Positions 24,201-34,145 of a stretch of DNA of 64,000 nt are shown here, one piece after another. The position numbers were made by a program, and so were the translations under genes. Origin of the DNA: Adiantum capillus-veneris (taxonomy: Eukaryota > Streptophyta > Polypodiopsida > Polypodiales > Pteridaceae); contig CM043971.1 of NCBI GenBank assembly GCA_014529385.2, positions 60,094,709-60,158,708 on the forward strand, in the 5' to 3' direction. The notes under the pieces are model-generated. The model saw only the letters and a list, made by a program, of their open reading frames with translations. It did not search any database and was not told the origin of the DNA. Within the stretch, counting starts at the first letter, position 1; every line of letters begins with the position of its first letter.

Positions 24201-25786
24201 CCAAACTTCTCAAATTGCGTCTAGAGAGTCTGCTGATACCTTTGATCCACAAATTTTCAAATTTGGATCACTTTTGAGCTCTCTACCATCAAATTTTCAT
24301 AATTTTAGAGTTATGGTCATTTCAATCAAAATATGATTTTCGCCATTTAATCCTTCAATCTTTTAGCCCAAATTTGATGGTGGTAGTTTCTACTTACCCT
24401 ACTCCTAAGTACTGAAATGAAACATGAAACAAAAACAAACGAAACGGCACAAAATAAAGTCGAAACGAAAAACGGAACAGCACTCTGAAAATAATGAGAA
24501 AATCAAAGAATGAAATGCTTTTGGCTATCTCACTCACAACCCTCTTTACTTTTCAAGAATAGATCTAGCAAGTCCTCAACTTGCTAGACTCTACCAAGCA
24601 CTAAACCCCATGTCTAGCTGCTTCACTGCTAAGGTGTAAATGGAATGGAAGATAAATCTTTAGAAAGAAAACGCTCTAAATATGCACTAGGTCATTCACC
24701 ATCTAAGGATCATATCCCCAACAAAATAGCACCAATGTTAGCGGGTCACCACGAATGGACGTTTGCAGCATAGCTTTCTAGCATCAACATAATGTCAATA
24801 CTCATGGAAAGTGACTCGGATGGAGCACGGAGGCTCTATGAGATCGTCAATCTCACAAAGTGAACCTTAACAAGCAAACACATTGACTCAACAAGCAAAC
24901 CAACACTCAGCAATCACGAAAATCTTCCTATGTCCTTTCTCACAGCTCTAGGTCATCACGCCATTTCGACACTCGAACATACTCAAAATGAAACAAAACT
25001 TTAGGAGGAGGTCTAGGACACCTAGGGGCACTATCCTAGCAAGTGTGATCGCAATCCGACAAGGTACCAAAATCACGATCCATCATGAAAAAGGTCTCGA
25101 AAACTGCAACAGAACATGACAGAAATGTCGTCCTATGGTCTAAGAATACTCTCCTATGGTCAAAACGACTAAAAACGGTGATTTAAGCACTCAAATCTGC
25201 AATTAAGGCTCACTAACACGTAGTCGTGAACCACAACAAAACTGACAATGCTTACACTTAATTGAAAGACAAAAGAGAGAGGAACACAATGCAAGTTTCA
25301 GATTTGAAAATGGATTATCCAATCATTAGAAAAGTCGATTACAAGTTGGAGCAGCTTGTAGCTTGAGCGTACGTACAACATAGCTCTTTCTTCTTCTAAA
25401 GATAAGCCTCCTTTCACATTAAGGTTATTGACCTTTATACCTAGGGCATTCTAAATGGCCAGTGGCCGGCTCACACGGACCTTTTACAATTATCATGCCA
25501 TCATTACAACTCAGGGAATTGACCCACTTCTCTGGAATCAGCATTTACACAGAGTATTATTACACTAGCTTGGAAAACTAATAGAGTACAAATGTGGTGT
25601 CCGGCTACGTGTCCGACCAGTTGGGCGCCCGTTTGATCTATCCTCAAACACCTATTTTCCCTCCTTTGGATAACTACGGTGACCAGTCTGCTAGCCTTAC
25701 CAATATTCTAGCTTTTTCTCCCCTAGTACTTCCCTGTATTAAATGATCAGTTTAACATGAGAAAATCATTTAGGAGAATTAGATAT
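24201..25786 (-). mobile_element. LTR-like end of a minus-strand element
   Basis: At the high end, the reverse complement of 25667-25787 matches the first 120 bp of the 1.56-kb repeat (AATATCTAATTCTCCTAAATG start). Beyond that the body diverges. On the minus strand a TATA-like box, GCCCTAGGTATAAAGG, occurs at about 25446-25431, followed by a sequence rich in CTCTCTCTTTTGTC. These fit an LTR promoter region. No second LTR is seen. The palindrome array and the Gag fragment follow in the same orientation, so I interpret them as one truncated element. Confidence 0.45.
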
Positions 25787-25796
25787 TAGTTATTCC

Positions 25797-26165
25797 ATGC
25801 CAGAGGTCTGTTCTAGTGCTACTGAAACAGAAAATGTTCGATTTCAATCAATGATCAGTTGGCCTAATCTGGAATCGGATCACCAAAACTCATTGCCTTC
25901 GCAGGCTCGTTCATCACATTTTTATGCTGATGCTATGAGACTGTTGGCAATGCAGCCGACAAAAGTCCCTATCCTCATAGAGCGTGAAGAAAACGTCGAT
26001 GTTGTTGTCGTTGGATCCTACAAAGATGCTGGAGTTGTAGCAATCAAGCGTTCTGCTACTACGCTTCTATTGAAAGATCACATTGTTGTATGTCAAGGTG
26101 ATGCCTGTGTAGCGAGAAGGGTTGTGGACAGAGGGGACTATCATGTTGTTCTCGTCTATGGATGA
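25797..26165 (+). CDS. Hypothetical 122-codon ORF
   Basis: An ATG-started open frame begins 10 bp from the edge of the LTR-like sequence. Composition is coding-like (PTKVPILIEREENVDVVVVG, then GYKDAGVVAIKR-like Val/Lys/Arg patterns, then DHIVVCQGDACVARRVVDRG), but I recognise no domain. It may be the surviving part of a gene truncated on its left by insertion of the element. The minus strand over 26156-26344 is also open (FWLENKYSLQENGSVPFNKV), so the coding strand is not certain. Confidence 0.35.
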   Translation: MPEVCSSATETENVRFQSMISWPNLESDHQNSLPSQARSSHFYADAMRLLAMQPTKVPILIEREENVDVVVVGSYKDAGVVAIKRSATTLLLKDHIVVCQGDACVARRVVDRGDYHVVLVYG

Positions 26166-26169
26166 GAAG

Positions 26170-27420
26170 CCCACCGTCTTGTAAGACAAGGGACCAGTGT
26201 GGACGCATATATGATGATGCCCCCTTGCTCCATCACCACTGCAAATTTTCCATAGGAGACCTTGTTGAAGGGAACACTTCCGTTCTCTTGAAGGCTGTAT
26301 TTATTCTCCAACCAAAAGCCAACCAAGCACACTGTTGGTCCCACAGTACGAGGAGGTCACCTTCTACCACCCTAACACACATACATGGAAAAATTAAACA
26401 CAAGGAGATTTCTAGTCGGGGGCTTCAGGGAAGGCCTCTTTAATCTTTGCAGTGCTTTGGCCGTATGTCAAATCCCCTTGAAGGCATATGGCACTGCCTT
26501 GGTTGACATGTATGTATAAAATGTCGTCTCTCAAAAATGCATTGATTGTAGGATATGTCCAACAAGGACTGGGCCACGAAGCTTTGGCTCATTGGTTTTA
26601 GGATGCAAAGTGACGGCACTTCTCGCACTACGTAGGAGTTCAATACGTCTATGATGTAGAACATAAAGTTAGATCTACTTCTCTTTAAGTCTAATCTATA
26701 TTCTGCATCTTTTCTATTTGTCTTAACGTGTGTTTTGTGTTTGAGAGGGAGGACATATATTCACAGCAGTGGACGTTTCAATTGCACAAGCGCGACTTCA
26801 ACTCGACAATGCTACGAGGTTCGTTATCTACATCCAACACCCCATGACTATGTGTTTGCTTGGCGCAACACATAAACGCTACGGGACAGGGCACGGCTTC
26901 CGTTTCTTATAATTTTTGGAGAGACCACAGTGCCAACTCTCCACCATACTTTTGTATGGCACCTCTGCATGACGTGCACTGTATACTTTGCAGTTTCAGT
27001 CTATGACATTTCATTGCAAGACGATATGTTTAACTATTCACATTGGTTTTTTGTAGCTTGACTCAAACATTGTTCATCGGCTTGCACTATTGGATGACAT
27101 TCATACATAATTATCAGGTCGGTAGTGTAGTTCATTTTTTATACTTTGTTAATTGGCTATGCTTGATTGAGAATAAGATGGGTGTCTCAAAGATGATTCC
27201 ACGATTTAGAGACTAAATGGTCAATATTACTAGGTTGAATGGTGCAATTTGTAAATAACTACCAAAGTAGGTTAAGTTGCAACCCTTTTGCTCGATTCAA
27301 TTACTCTCTTTAGTAGCTTTTTGTCGTATATGGAACATTATGGGACACAACTTTATTCTTTATCAAGTCCCAAGGTGAGCTATTATTGGTCCCTATCAAT
27401 AGGTTCTACTCATTTTCTCG
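26170..27420. other. Unassigned spacer
   Basis: Nothing is firmly supported. Two minus-strand frames (26156-26344 and 26440-26664) have mild coding character but no known domain. Confidence 0.4.
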
Positions 27421-27421
27421 T

Positions 27422-28168
27422 GTGACCACAAAAAAACCCAAAGCGACAACAATCACAACCAACTAACCAAGTAACCAGCTAGGGTCCAAATTCTGTCAGA
27501 TTATGTGTACGCCAAAGGCCCACCAAGAAAGACTAGTTCCATTAGGAAAAACTGAACACATCAATATGGCCTTAGCCCTTTCGGCAGGCCAAAACGTATG
27601 AGGTCTGGATTTCACATCAGCTATCTTTTGAGATCATTTTTATTATGATTTTATAAAGAGTTTCACGTCGGCGATCTTTTGAGATCTTTTTTTTTTTTAA
27701 ATCGTGGTCGAAAGACTTGAATTTCCTTAAATTGCTGCATGCGTCTCTGAATACATCTGATGTTGGTTTGAGTCTGATGAATTGATCTCCTTCTTCTTCT
27801 CTCTCTCTCTCACTCGGAGATGGAGGAGGGCTGCTCTTGCTCTTGTTCACTCTATGAATATGGCTACTTCTGAGAAGGTGTTTGCCATTCGCAGGCAGGG
27901 CCCTTAGGAAGTGGAGGAGATCTGCCTCTCCATTGATTCGCTTGCCAAAAGCAGGCCACGGAGCTGCTCAAGGGGCGCAAGGGAGTGCGACCGTGTTGCC
28001 GTCGGCCGCATCTTTGATACCTGCTCAGTGTGTTCTTTTGACGAACTTCATACGGCACTCAAGGCCTTCAGAATCTCCACTGCCACCCCTTCCTCTCCGT
28101 TGCAGAAACTGTCTTGTCTATGAGATAGTAGAAGTGGCTGCCAATGCTGCGGTCGTGCGGCCCGATAT
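27422..28168 (+). pseudogene. Truncated duplicate of the 59.4-kb gene
   Basis: From TGTGACCACAAAAAAACCC to GCGGTCGTGCGGCCCGAT, this segment is colinear with 59059-59862 at high identity. It covers the upstream region, the 5' UTR with its CT tract and about the first 125 codons of the 442-codon gene. The start at 27820 reads MEEGCSCSCSLYEYG, then a deletion of about 16 nt (loss of the ALTRRNA region) shifts the frame and brings YF-stop. A second deletion removes the HAYILA codons. Homology ends abruptly inside the reading frame after VVRPD, where unrelated GGGAAA-rich DNA begins. It is a non-functional partial copy, perhaps captured by a mobile element or left by a segmental duplication. Confidence 0.9.
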
Positions 28169-28340
28169 CACAAGAAACTTCCCATGTGTGGAAAGGGAGT
28201 TTTCTCACAACTTCTATCCCACTATTGACCCGGAAACATTAAGGGAAAAATGGTTTAGATTGCACCTCAAAGAGGGAAATGTTTTCACTCGTGGGAAAGA
28301 TTTTCCCATGTTTACCTTGATTATCTACTATCGGTTTTGA
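28169..28340. repeat. GGGAAA/TTTCCC-rich segment
   Basis: It repeats short words such as TTCCCATGTG, GGGAAAAATGG, GTGGGAAAGATTTTCCC and AGGGAAATG on both strands. Similar DNA occurs at 40143-40275 and 58850-59056. It abuts the broken end of the gene copy. Confidence 0.6.
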
Positions 28341-28546
28341 GAATCTTGCAAGGAGACCTACGCCACTTGGCAATACCTCATTGGAGGAGATAATATTAAA
28401 AAGGAGATAATTATTAAATCTACGCTGGTTGTAAAGCTAAACATGGGCATGCGTGTGCGCGTTGATTTGCTAAAAATATGCAAAAAAGCAGGCGCAGCCA
28501 CCACCTTATATAGCAACCGGTGCAAGCAAACAGCGCGCGCACACAC

Positions 28547-28548
<2 letters not shown>

Positions 28549-28593
<45 letters not shown>

Positions 28594-28696
28594 AATTGAC
28601 GCAGAGCAGAAGAGGTTGATGCAGAGCACAAGACGTAGAGTGCAAAAGAGGTAGCGTAGAAGAGGTAATATTCCTTGCTTTTCCATGCTACTGCCG

Positions 28697-28729
<33 letters not shown>

Positions 28730-28915
28730 CTGCGGTAGAGCAGGAGAATATGCTTCAATTTTTTCATTGTGACCTTGTACAAAATATCCAAATTGATTTT
28801 CTGTGCTTTTGATAATGTTCTGCGTACCATTTCAAGTTCTGCACATGCTCCTATTTTCATGGAAATATTTACAGTAGTTACTGCACTCTGCGTTACTGCT
28901 TTTCCATGCTACTTC

Positions 28916-28964
<49 letters not shown>

Positions 28965-29004
28965 CTGCATCTCTGCTGCTTGTTGAGAGAGCTGCGTCTC
29001 TGCT

Positions 29005-29061
<57 letters not shown>

Positions 29062-29095
29062 GCGTCTCTACTGCCTGTTGAGAGAGCTACGTCTC

Positions 29096-29163
<68 letters not shown>
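28549..29163. repeat. Cluster of five (GA)n tracts
   Basis: (AG)n runs at 28549-28592, 28697-28723, 28918-28960, 29008-29059 and 29100-29163 are separated by short related spacers (GCTGCGTCTCTGCTG, TTCCATGCTACT), so spacer and tract have been duplicated together. Confidence 0.95.
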
Positions 29164-29166
<3 letters not shown>

Positions 29167-29281
29167 CGCTTGCATCAAATGATGGCCTACCTCACACTAC
29201 ACACAATTTGACCACAGACCCATGGCTATTGCATCCTATCATGGCTAGATCTGCACCAAACAACAAGCCTACAATGTGAAC

Positions 29282-29391
29282 CACCCCCGATGGGTATACT
29301 TGCATTGATTCATATCGGCGGTATAGTGTCTTTGCTCGATGGTTATACTTGCATTGACTCATATCGGCGGTATTGTGTCTTTGGTTTTTTT
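29282..29391. repeat. 54-bp tandem duplication
   Basis: The unit TATACTTGCATTGATTCATA plus CGGCGGTATAGTGTCTTTG occurs twice in a row with small changes. Confidence 0.85.
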
Positions 29392-29530
29392 CTTTGGTTG
29401 CAAAGGAGACGAACCGTGATAGAAAGCAGGATGGGGAGTGGCACAATAGTAGGGGGTGTGTATGTGAGTGCAGGTGCTTCAGGTCTTGGGATCCTCACTG
29501 AACTAACCAAATCACAAACATGTTCTTTTT

Positions 29531-29621
29531 GAGAGAGAGCCAAGACTGCTGCGTTCTGCCTGACTCCAAGTCAGCGGGGGGAGAGAGAGAGAGAGGACTA
29601 CTGCGTTCTGGTTGACTCCAA

Positions 29622-29656
<35 letters not shown>

Positions 29657-29715
29657 TTTGCGTACATCTTGGCTCATTCCAAGTTCTACAGAGAGAGAGA
29701 GAGAGAGGGGGGGGG

Positions 29716-29756
<41 letters not shown>

Positions 29757-30002
29757 TGCAGTCTGCAATCGCAAGATGGTAATATAACAAAAAAAAATTC
29801 ACAATGATATTGTTAGTCTAAGGCTTTCCGATTATGCTATTGAGCAGTAGCCAATTACTTTTCTGAAATAATTCATGAAGATATTGTTAGTCGAAGGCTT
29901 TTCGATTATACTGTTAAGCAGCAGCCAATTACTTTTTTGAAGTAATTCACGAAGATATTAATGTTAGTCGAAGGCTTTTCGTTGTTCTGACTGACTCCAA
30001 GT

Positions 30003-30043
<41 letters not shown>

Positions 30044-30060
30044 GGGGGGGGGGGGGGGGA
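29531..30060. repeat. Second (GA)n cluster with 27-bp poly-G
   Basis: GA runs at 29580-29594, 29625-29651 and 29691-29755 each follow a GACTCCAAGT or CATTCCAAGT spacer. A further run at 30005-30033 passes directly into 27 G residues (30033-30059). Confidence 0.95.
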
Positions 30061-30237
30061 GTCTGCGTGCATCTGGAGTAATTCACGATGATATTGTTAG
30101 TTGAAGGATTTTCGATTATATTGTAACCAATTACTTTTTTGAAGTAATTCACGATCATGTTGTTAGTGGAAGGCTTTTTTATTATACTGTTTTTTATTAT
30201 ACTATTGAGCAGCACCCAATTACTTTTTTGAAGTGGC
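29807..30237. repeat. ~76-bp degenerate tandem array
   Basis: Four to five units contain GATATTGTTAGTCGAAGGCT, TTCGATTATACTG, CCAATTACTTTTTTGAAG and TAATTCACGA. The GA/poly-G block is inserted within the array. Confidence 0.85.
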
Positions 30238-30299
30238 CATGCTAGTCCTTTCTTAAAAAATACTGCATGCATGCTTGTTCCTTCAATCAAATGTAAAGA

Positions 30300-30562
30300 A
30301 AGCGAAGCTAACAAACTATCGTCATTTTTTTTTTAAAATGATTTTACTAAAAAACTAGCCCCTCTAACACTAGAGGAAAAGCATAAGTCCCCCTTCAACA
30401 CTGGAGGGGATAAAAGTGGCGGGGAAAAGGCACATTCCTTATGGTATTATAAAAAATGTGGAGAATTGTGCCAGCTCCACACCATACTTATGTATGGCTT
30501 TTTTTCCCACAACACACCAGCATTCTGTGCACGATGTTTGTGCAAAAAACACTAGCATTTTG
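30300..30562. other. Spacer
   Basis: No gene is supported. It contains CACTAGAGG and ACACTGGAGG words near 30370-30400, and a short ORF (30416-30778) without recognisable features. Confidence 0.4.
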
Positions 30563-31760
30563 CGCGTGCATGTTGCTGCACTGTACAATTCACTGCAACA
30601 AATAATTCCATGCTGTCAATTAACGCAAAACTTCTGCATTGTCTTTTGTATTGAGAAACCATATTTCCTTAACACTCTGTCATTAGTTGGTGATTTAGTG
30701 ATCAAGGTTGCTCATCTATTATGCAGTACTATGATGTTGTTGTTGAAATGCATGGATCAATTGCAATCATCCTCTTGATTGCAAATGTCGTGCTCTTTTT
30801 TGTATACATATCAATTTAGGGTATTAAGAAGAAAACTGAATTCTACTTCTGTTGTTGGGTAGATGTGAAGGACTGTATGACTCTCCAAAAGCCTGATCAC
30901 TTCGCCATCAATCGTCCTCTCGATTGCAAATGTCGTGCTCTCCCATTCACACACTATAGTCATCATCTCATTTGTTTTGTGCACGCCCCCGTCTTAAACT
31001 ATAAAATTGAATTTACTTTTGTTGTGGCGTAAATATAGAGACCTATATGACACTCCAAAAGCCTGATCACGTCGACATCAATTGTCTTATTGATTGCAAT
31101 GTCGTCATCTCTCATTTGTGTATGTCCACGTGCATGTTGATGTATTATACTGTTTATTGCAACAAATAATTCCATGCTGTCAATTAACGCAAAACTTCCG
31201 CATTGCCTTTTTTATTGAGAAACCATATTTCCTTTAACACTTTGTCATTACTTGGTGATTTAGTGATCAAGGTTGCTTATCTATTATGCGATACTATGAT
31301 GTTGTTGTTGAAAATCCAGGGATCAATTGACTGCTAGTCTATTGTTTAGTATTATCAATTTATCGTTCCAAGTTTAGAGGTCGTTTTTTTGTACATATCA
31401 AATTAGGGTATTAAGAAGAAAACTGATTTTCTTTTTTTGTGTGCATGTCAATTTACGATATTAAGAAGAAAATTTGAATTTTACTTCTGTTATTGGGTAG
31501 ATGTGAAGGATTGTATGACTCTCCAAAAGCCTGATCACTTCGACATCAATCATCCTCTCGATTTCAAATGTCGTGCTCTCCCATTCACACTATAGTCATC
31601 ATCTCATTTGTGCATGCCCCGTCTTAAACTGTAAAATTGAGTTTACTTCTGTTGTGGCGTAGATATAGAGACCTATATGACACTCCAAACGCCTGATCAC
31701 TTCGACATCAGTTGTGTTATCGATTGCAAATGTTGTCATCTCTCATTTGTGTACATCCCC
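30563..31760. repeat. ~570-bp tandem duplication
   Basis: Unit 1 (30563-31130) and unit 2 (31131 to about 31760) share long blocks, including CAACAAATAATTCCATGCTG, ATTGAGAAACCATATTTCC, ATGTGAAGGACTGTATGACT and TCTTAAACTGTAAAATT. A shorter module, AAGCCTGATCACTTCGACAT plus GATTGCAAATGTCGT, is repeated about five times (30890, 31055, 31525, 31690, 31790). It ends about 550 bp upstream of the kinase-like gene and may be part of the same element. Confidence 0.85.
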
Positions 31761-32312
31761 ATCTTAAACTGTAAAATTTATCACACACCAAAAGCATGAT
31801 TACTTCGACACCAATCGTCCTGTCAATTGCAAATGTCGTTGTCTCCCATCCATACACACTGTGGTGATTGCCTCCTTTGTACACCCCCATTTTAAACTGT
31901 AAAGTTGCCTTTAGTTATAGAATTCCATTGTTTAACTTGTCGACTGCAAAGATCGCATCCCGTACTACAACATTGGCTATCGTTTCGACCCCCCATGTCG
32001 TTGTGCCTAATCGAGCCACTTTCTGTTAGTTCCCATTGTAGGAGCACAATTCCCATTTGTTGTTACCCTTAGCACACCATCCAATGTGAAACAATTTCAC
32101 TTCCTATTAGTTTGTACGTGGAGGGCCCGTCCTAGGTTACGAGCATGGATCTTGACCAAACATATTTCACTGCTTTATCAACTATTTGATGTCATTTACA
32201 AAATTTATTTATATACACTAAATTATTGATTTCCATTCCCTCCTCCTTGTCAATACAATACTTGTCATTGCTGCAAGAAATCTACCTCCCCTTTTGAGCT
32301 GTGAAGTGATAA
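31761..32312. other. Upstream region of the kinase-like gene
   Basis: It is AT-rich, with a further copy of the GATTGCAAATGTCGT module at 31820. No promoter element can be assigned with confidence. Confidence 0.35.
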
Positions 32313-33761
32313 ATGCTCTCGCCAATACATCATAATGTCATTTCAATGGTTGTAGGTAAAATGCTCCCCGAACAAGCAGTGCAATTGAAAAAGAGATTAT
32401 GCACACAATTAGTGCGTGTAGTGAATGCCCTCACATTGGACGAGATAACAACAACCTTGCGAGATAAGCGGTGCTTGCAAGCCTTGCTCTCTGAAGTGGT
32501 CCACTCAACAACCTTGAAGTTTGAGGGTGCAGATATTAGTGACATGCAGGACCTTCTCTTTAGTATTGTTGGAGACATTGCAAAATGTGCTATCGACCTG
32601 CGAGCTAACTTACCAGAGGACATACAAATGGAGAAATTACAACATTGGTATAACTGTTGGAAGGTTGAAAAGGAAAAATCCACTCGCGCAAGGAATATTG
32701 ACACACAGAACACCTTCAGTAAGAAATTGCGGAAGGAGACCCTTCGAGATACCACAGGATCGATGTCTAGTTTGTACATTCAGAAAACTGTATTCAACTC
32801 ATTTTGCTCTATCACCTTGGGCATTCCATTTGAGGCTATAAAACGAGGAAGGAAACTAGGATCTGGGTCATATGGAGACACTTATGAATGCAAGATTGAA
32901 GGGATTTCTTTTCTTCCATCCAGCAATATGTACTGCTTTAAGGAATTCAAAGGTCAAGCAAAATAACAATTCAAATCATTCGCAATCGAGAGCAGTGTTG
33001 ACCTTAATCACCGAGGTATTGTGCGTGCTCTTGCACATACAATTCAATCACCATGGATACTTATATTTCATTATTTCAATGGATCTTCCCTTGGCAATTT
33101 GATGGAGTGTGTGCCTACACCTTCTGGAAGCATCAGCGAAATTGTACTTGCCATGGGTGATCAAAAACACAAAAAACCAACTGAACTAGAGTTGCAGCAA
33201 TGTAGGCTTATCATCAATCATGCTTCGTTGTTGATTCATGCACTAATAAAAGCTTTGGCATTTGCACATGACAATCGAGTTATTCACAATGACCTTCACC
33301 CTTGGAACCTTATACTAGACTTCACTAGAGAGGGAATACCAAGAGTACGCATTATACATTGGGGTCTTGCCCTTCGACCACCGTATGAGAGAAGACCAAC
33401 AAATATTCGTAAGCCAACAGAGCATGCCAAAAGGCCTTGGCGAGCAGCTGAACTACTGAATACCAGATCTACATGCCCTTGGAGCAAATCAATCGATGTA
33501 TATGCACTTGCATGGGTCATCAATCAACTCGGTATTTTTTGCAATGAATTTTGTGTGTATTACAAACTTGACTTGATGCAAACAAGCACTGCTATCGAGG
33601 TTGAAGCCATACAGAATATTATCAACAATGCCTTCCTTCTAGAGAATCCGTCTGAAAGAAAGACGCTCGCTAATTTAGATAAAGATCTAGAACATCTGCA
33701 TGTGCACCCCGAACAATGCTTGCGTCACATCTTTGAAATGTGTATTTCTTTTTTCCGCTGA
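32313..33761 (+). pseudogene. Protein-kinase-like gene, one in-frame stop
   Basis: Two same-frame ORFs (32313-32966 and the frame open to 33761) are separated only by a TAA at 32964. An N-terminal helical region of about 175 residues precedes a kinase fold: glycine loop RKLGSGSYGDTYECKI (residues 179-194), invariant-type Lys in MYCFKEFK (210), then HRGIVRALAHTIQSPWIL, catalytic loop VIHNDLHPWNLIL with HND and Asn intact, RIIHWGLALR at the DFG site with the metal-binding Asp replaced by His (codon 33357-33359), an APE-like WRAAELL, and the helix-F Asp in SIDVYALAW. The stop and the DFG loss argue that this copy is inactive. A possible 3' splice site (GGTTGTAG, about 32354) could mean the true start is on an upstream exon. 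It lies 5' of, and on the same strand as, the Helitron gene. Confidence 0.85.
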
Positions 33762-34145
33762 GCCTAGAAAATTTATCGCAAATACCAAGCTCTTTTTATT
33801 TATTATAGAGATTCTATTCTTTTCTTCCAACTTGTCTCTAACATTAGCATGCCCTTCTTCAGTATTAGCAAAAAGTTCCATTATGGTTTGCAATAGTTCT
33901 TTGAACATTGATTTGTTGCTTACTTCCATTATATTCATCCCTTCTACTTTTTTTTTGTCATCCAATTTCATTATATTAGTCCCTTCTAATTTGAATCGGA
34001 CTAATTTATATATGTTGTATACACAGTTGCATTTAAGTGTAGGCCTTCTCAATGGCAATCGCTACTATGCTACGTGCTACCCGCAAAAGACGCTGGGAAT
34101 ACCCCACTTTTCAAACTATGAATAGATGAAAAGTCCTACTCTGTC
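33762..34145. other. Spacer between kinase and Rep genes
   Basis: An AT-rich stretch. The minus strand is open across 33687-34058 (KLDDKKKVEGMNIMEVSNKS, coiled-coil-like), which may be a fragment inserted in the opposite direction. The plus-strand frame has no coding character. Confidence 0.35.

Noticed and set aside
32330-32779. Minus-strand 149-codon ORF opposite the kinase N-terminus
   Set aside because: It is the antisense shadow of the coding-like plus strand.
33687-34058. Minus-strand 123-codon ORF between kinase and Rep genes as a gene
   Set aside because: Coiled-coil-like composition but AT-rich, overlaps the kinase 3' end and has no recognisable domain; left as spacer.
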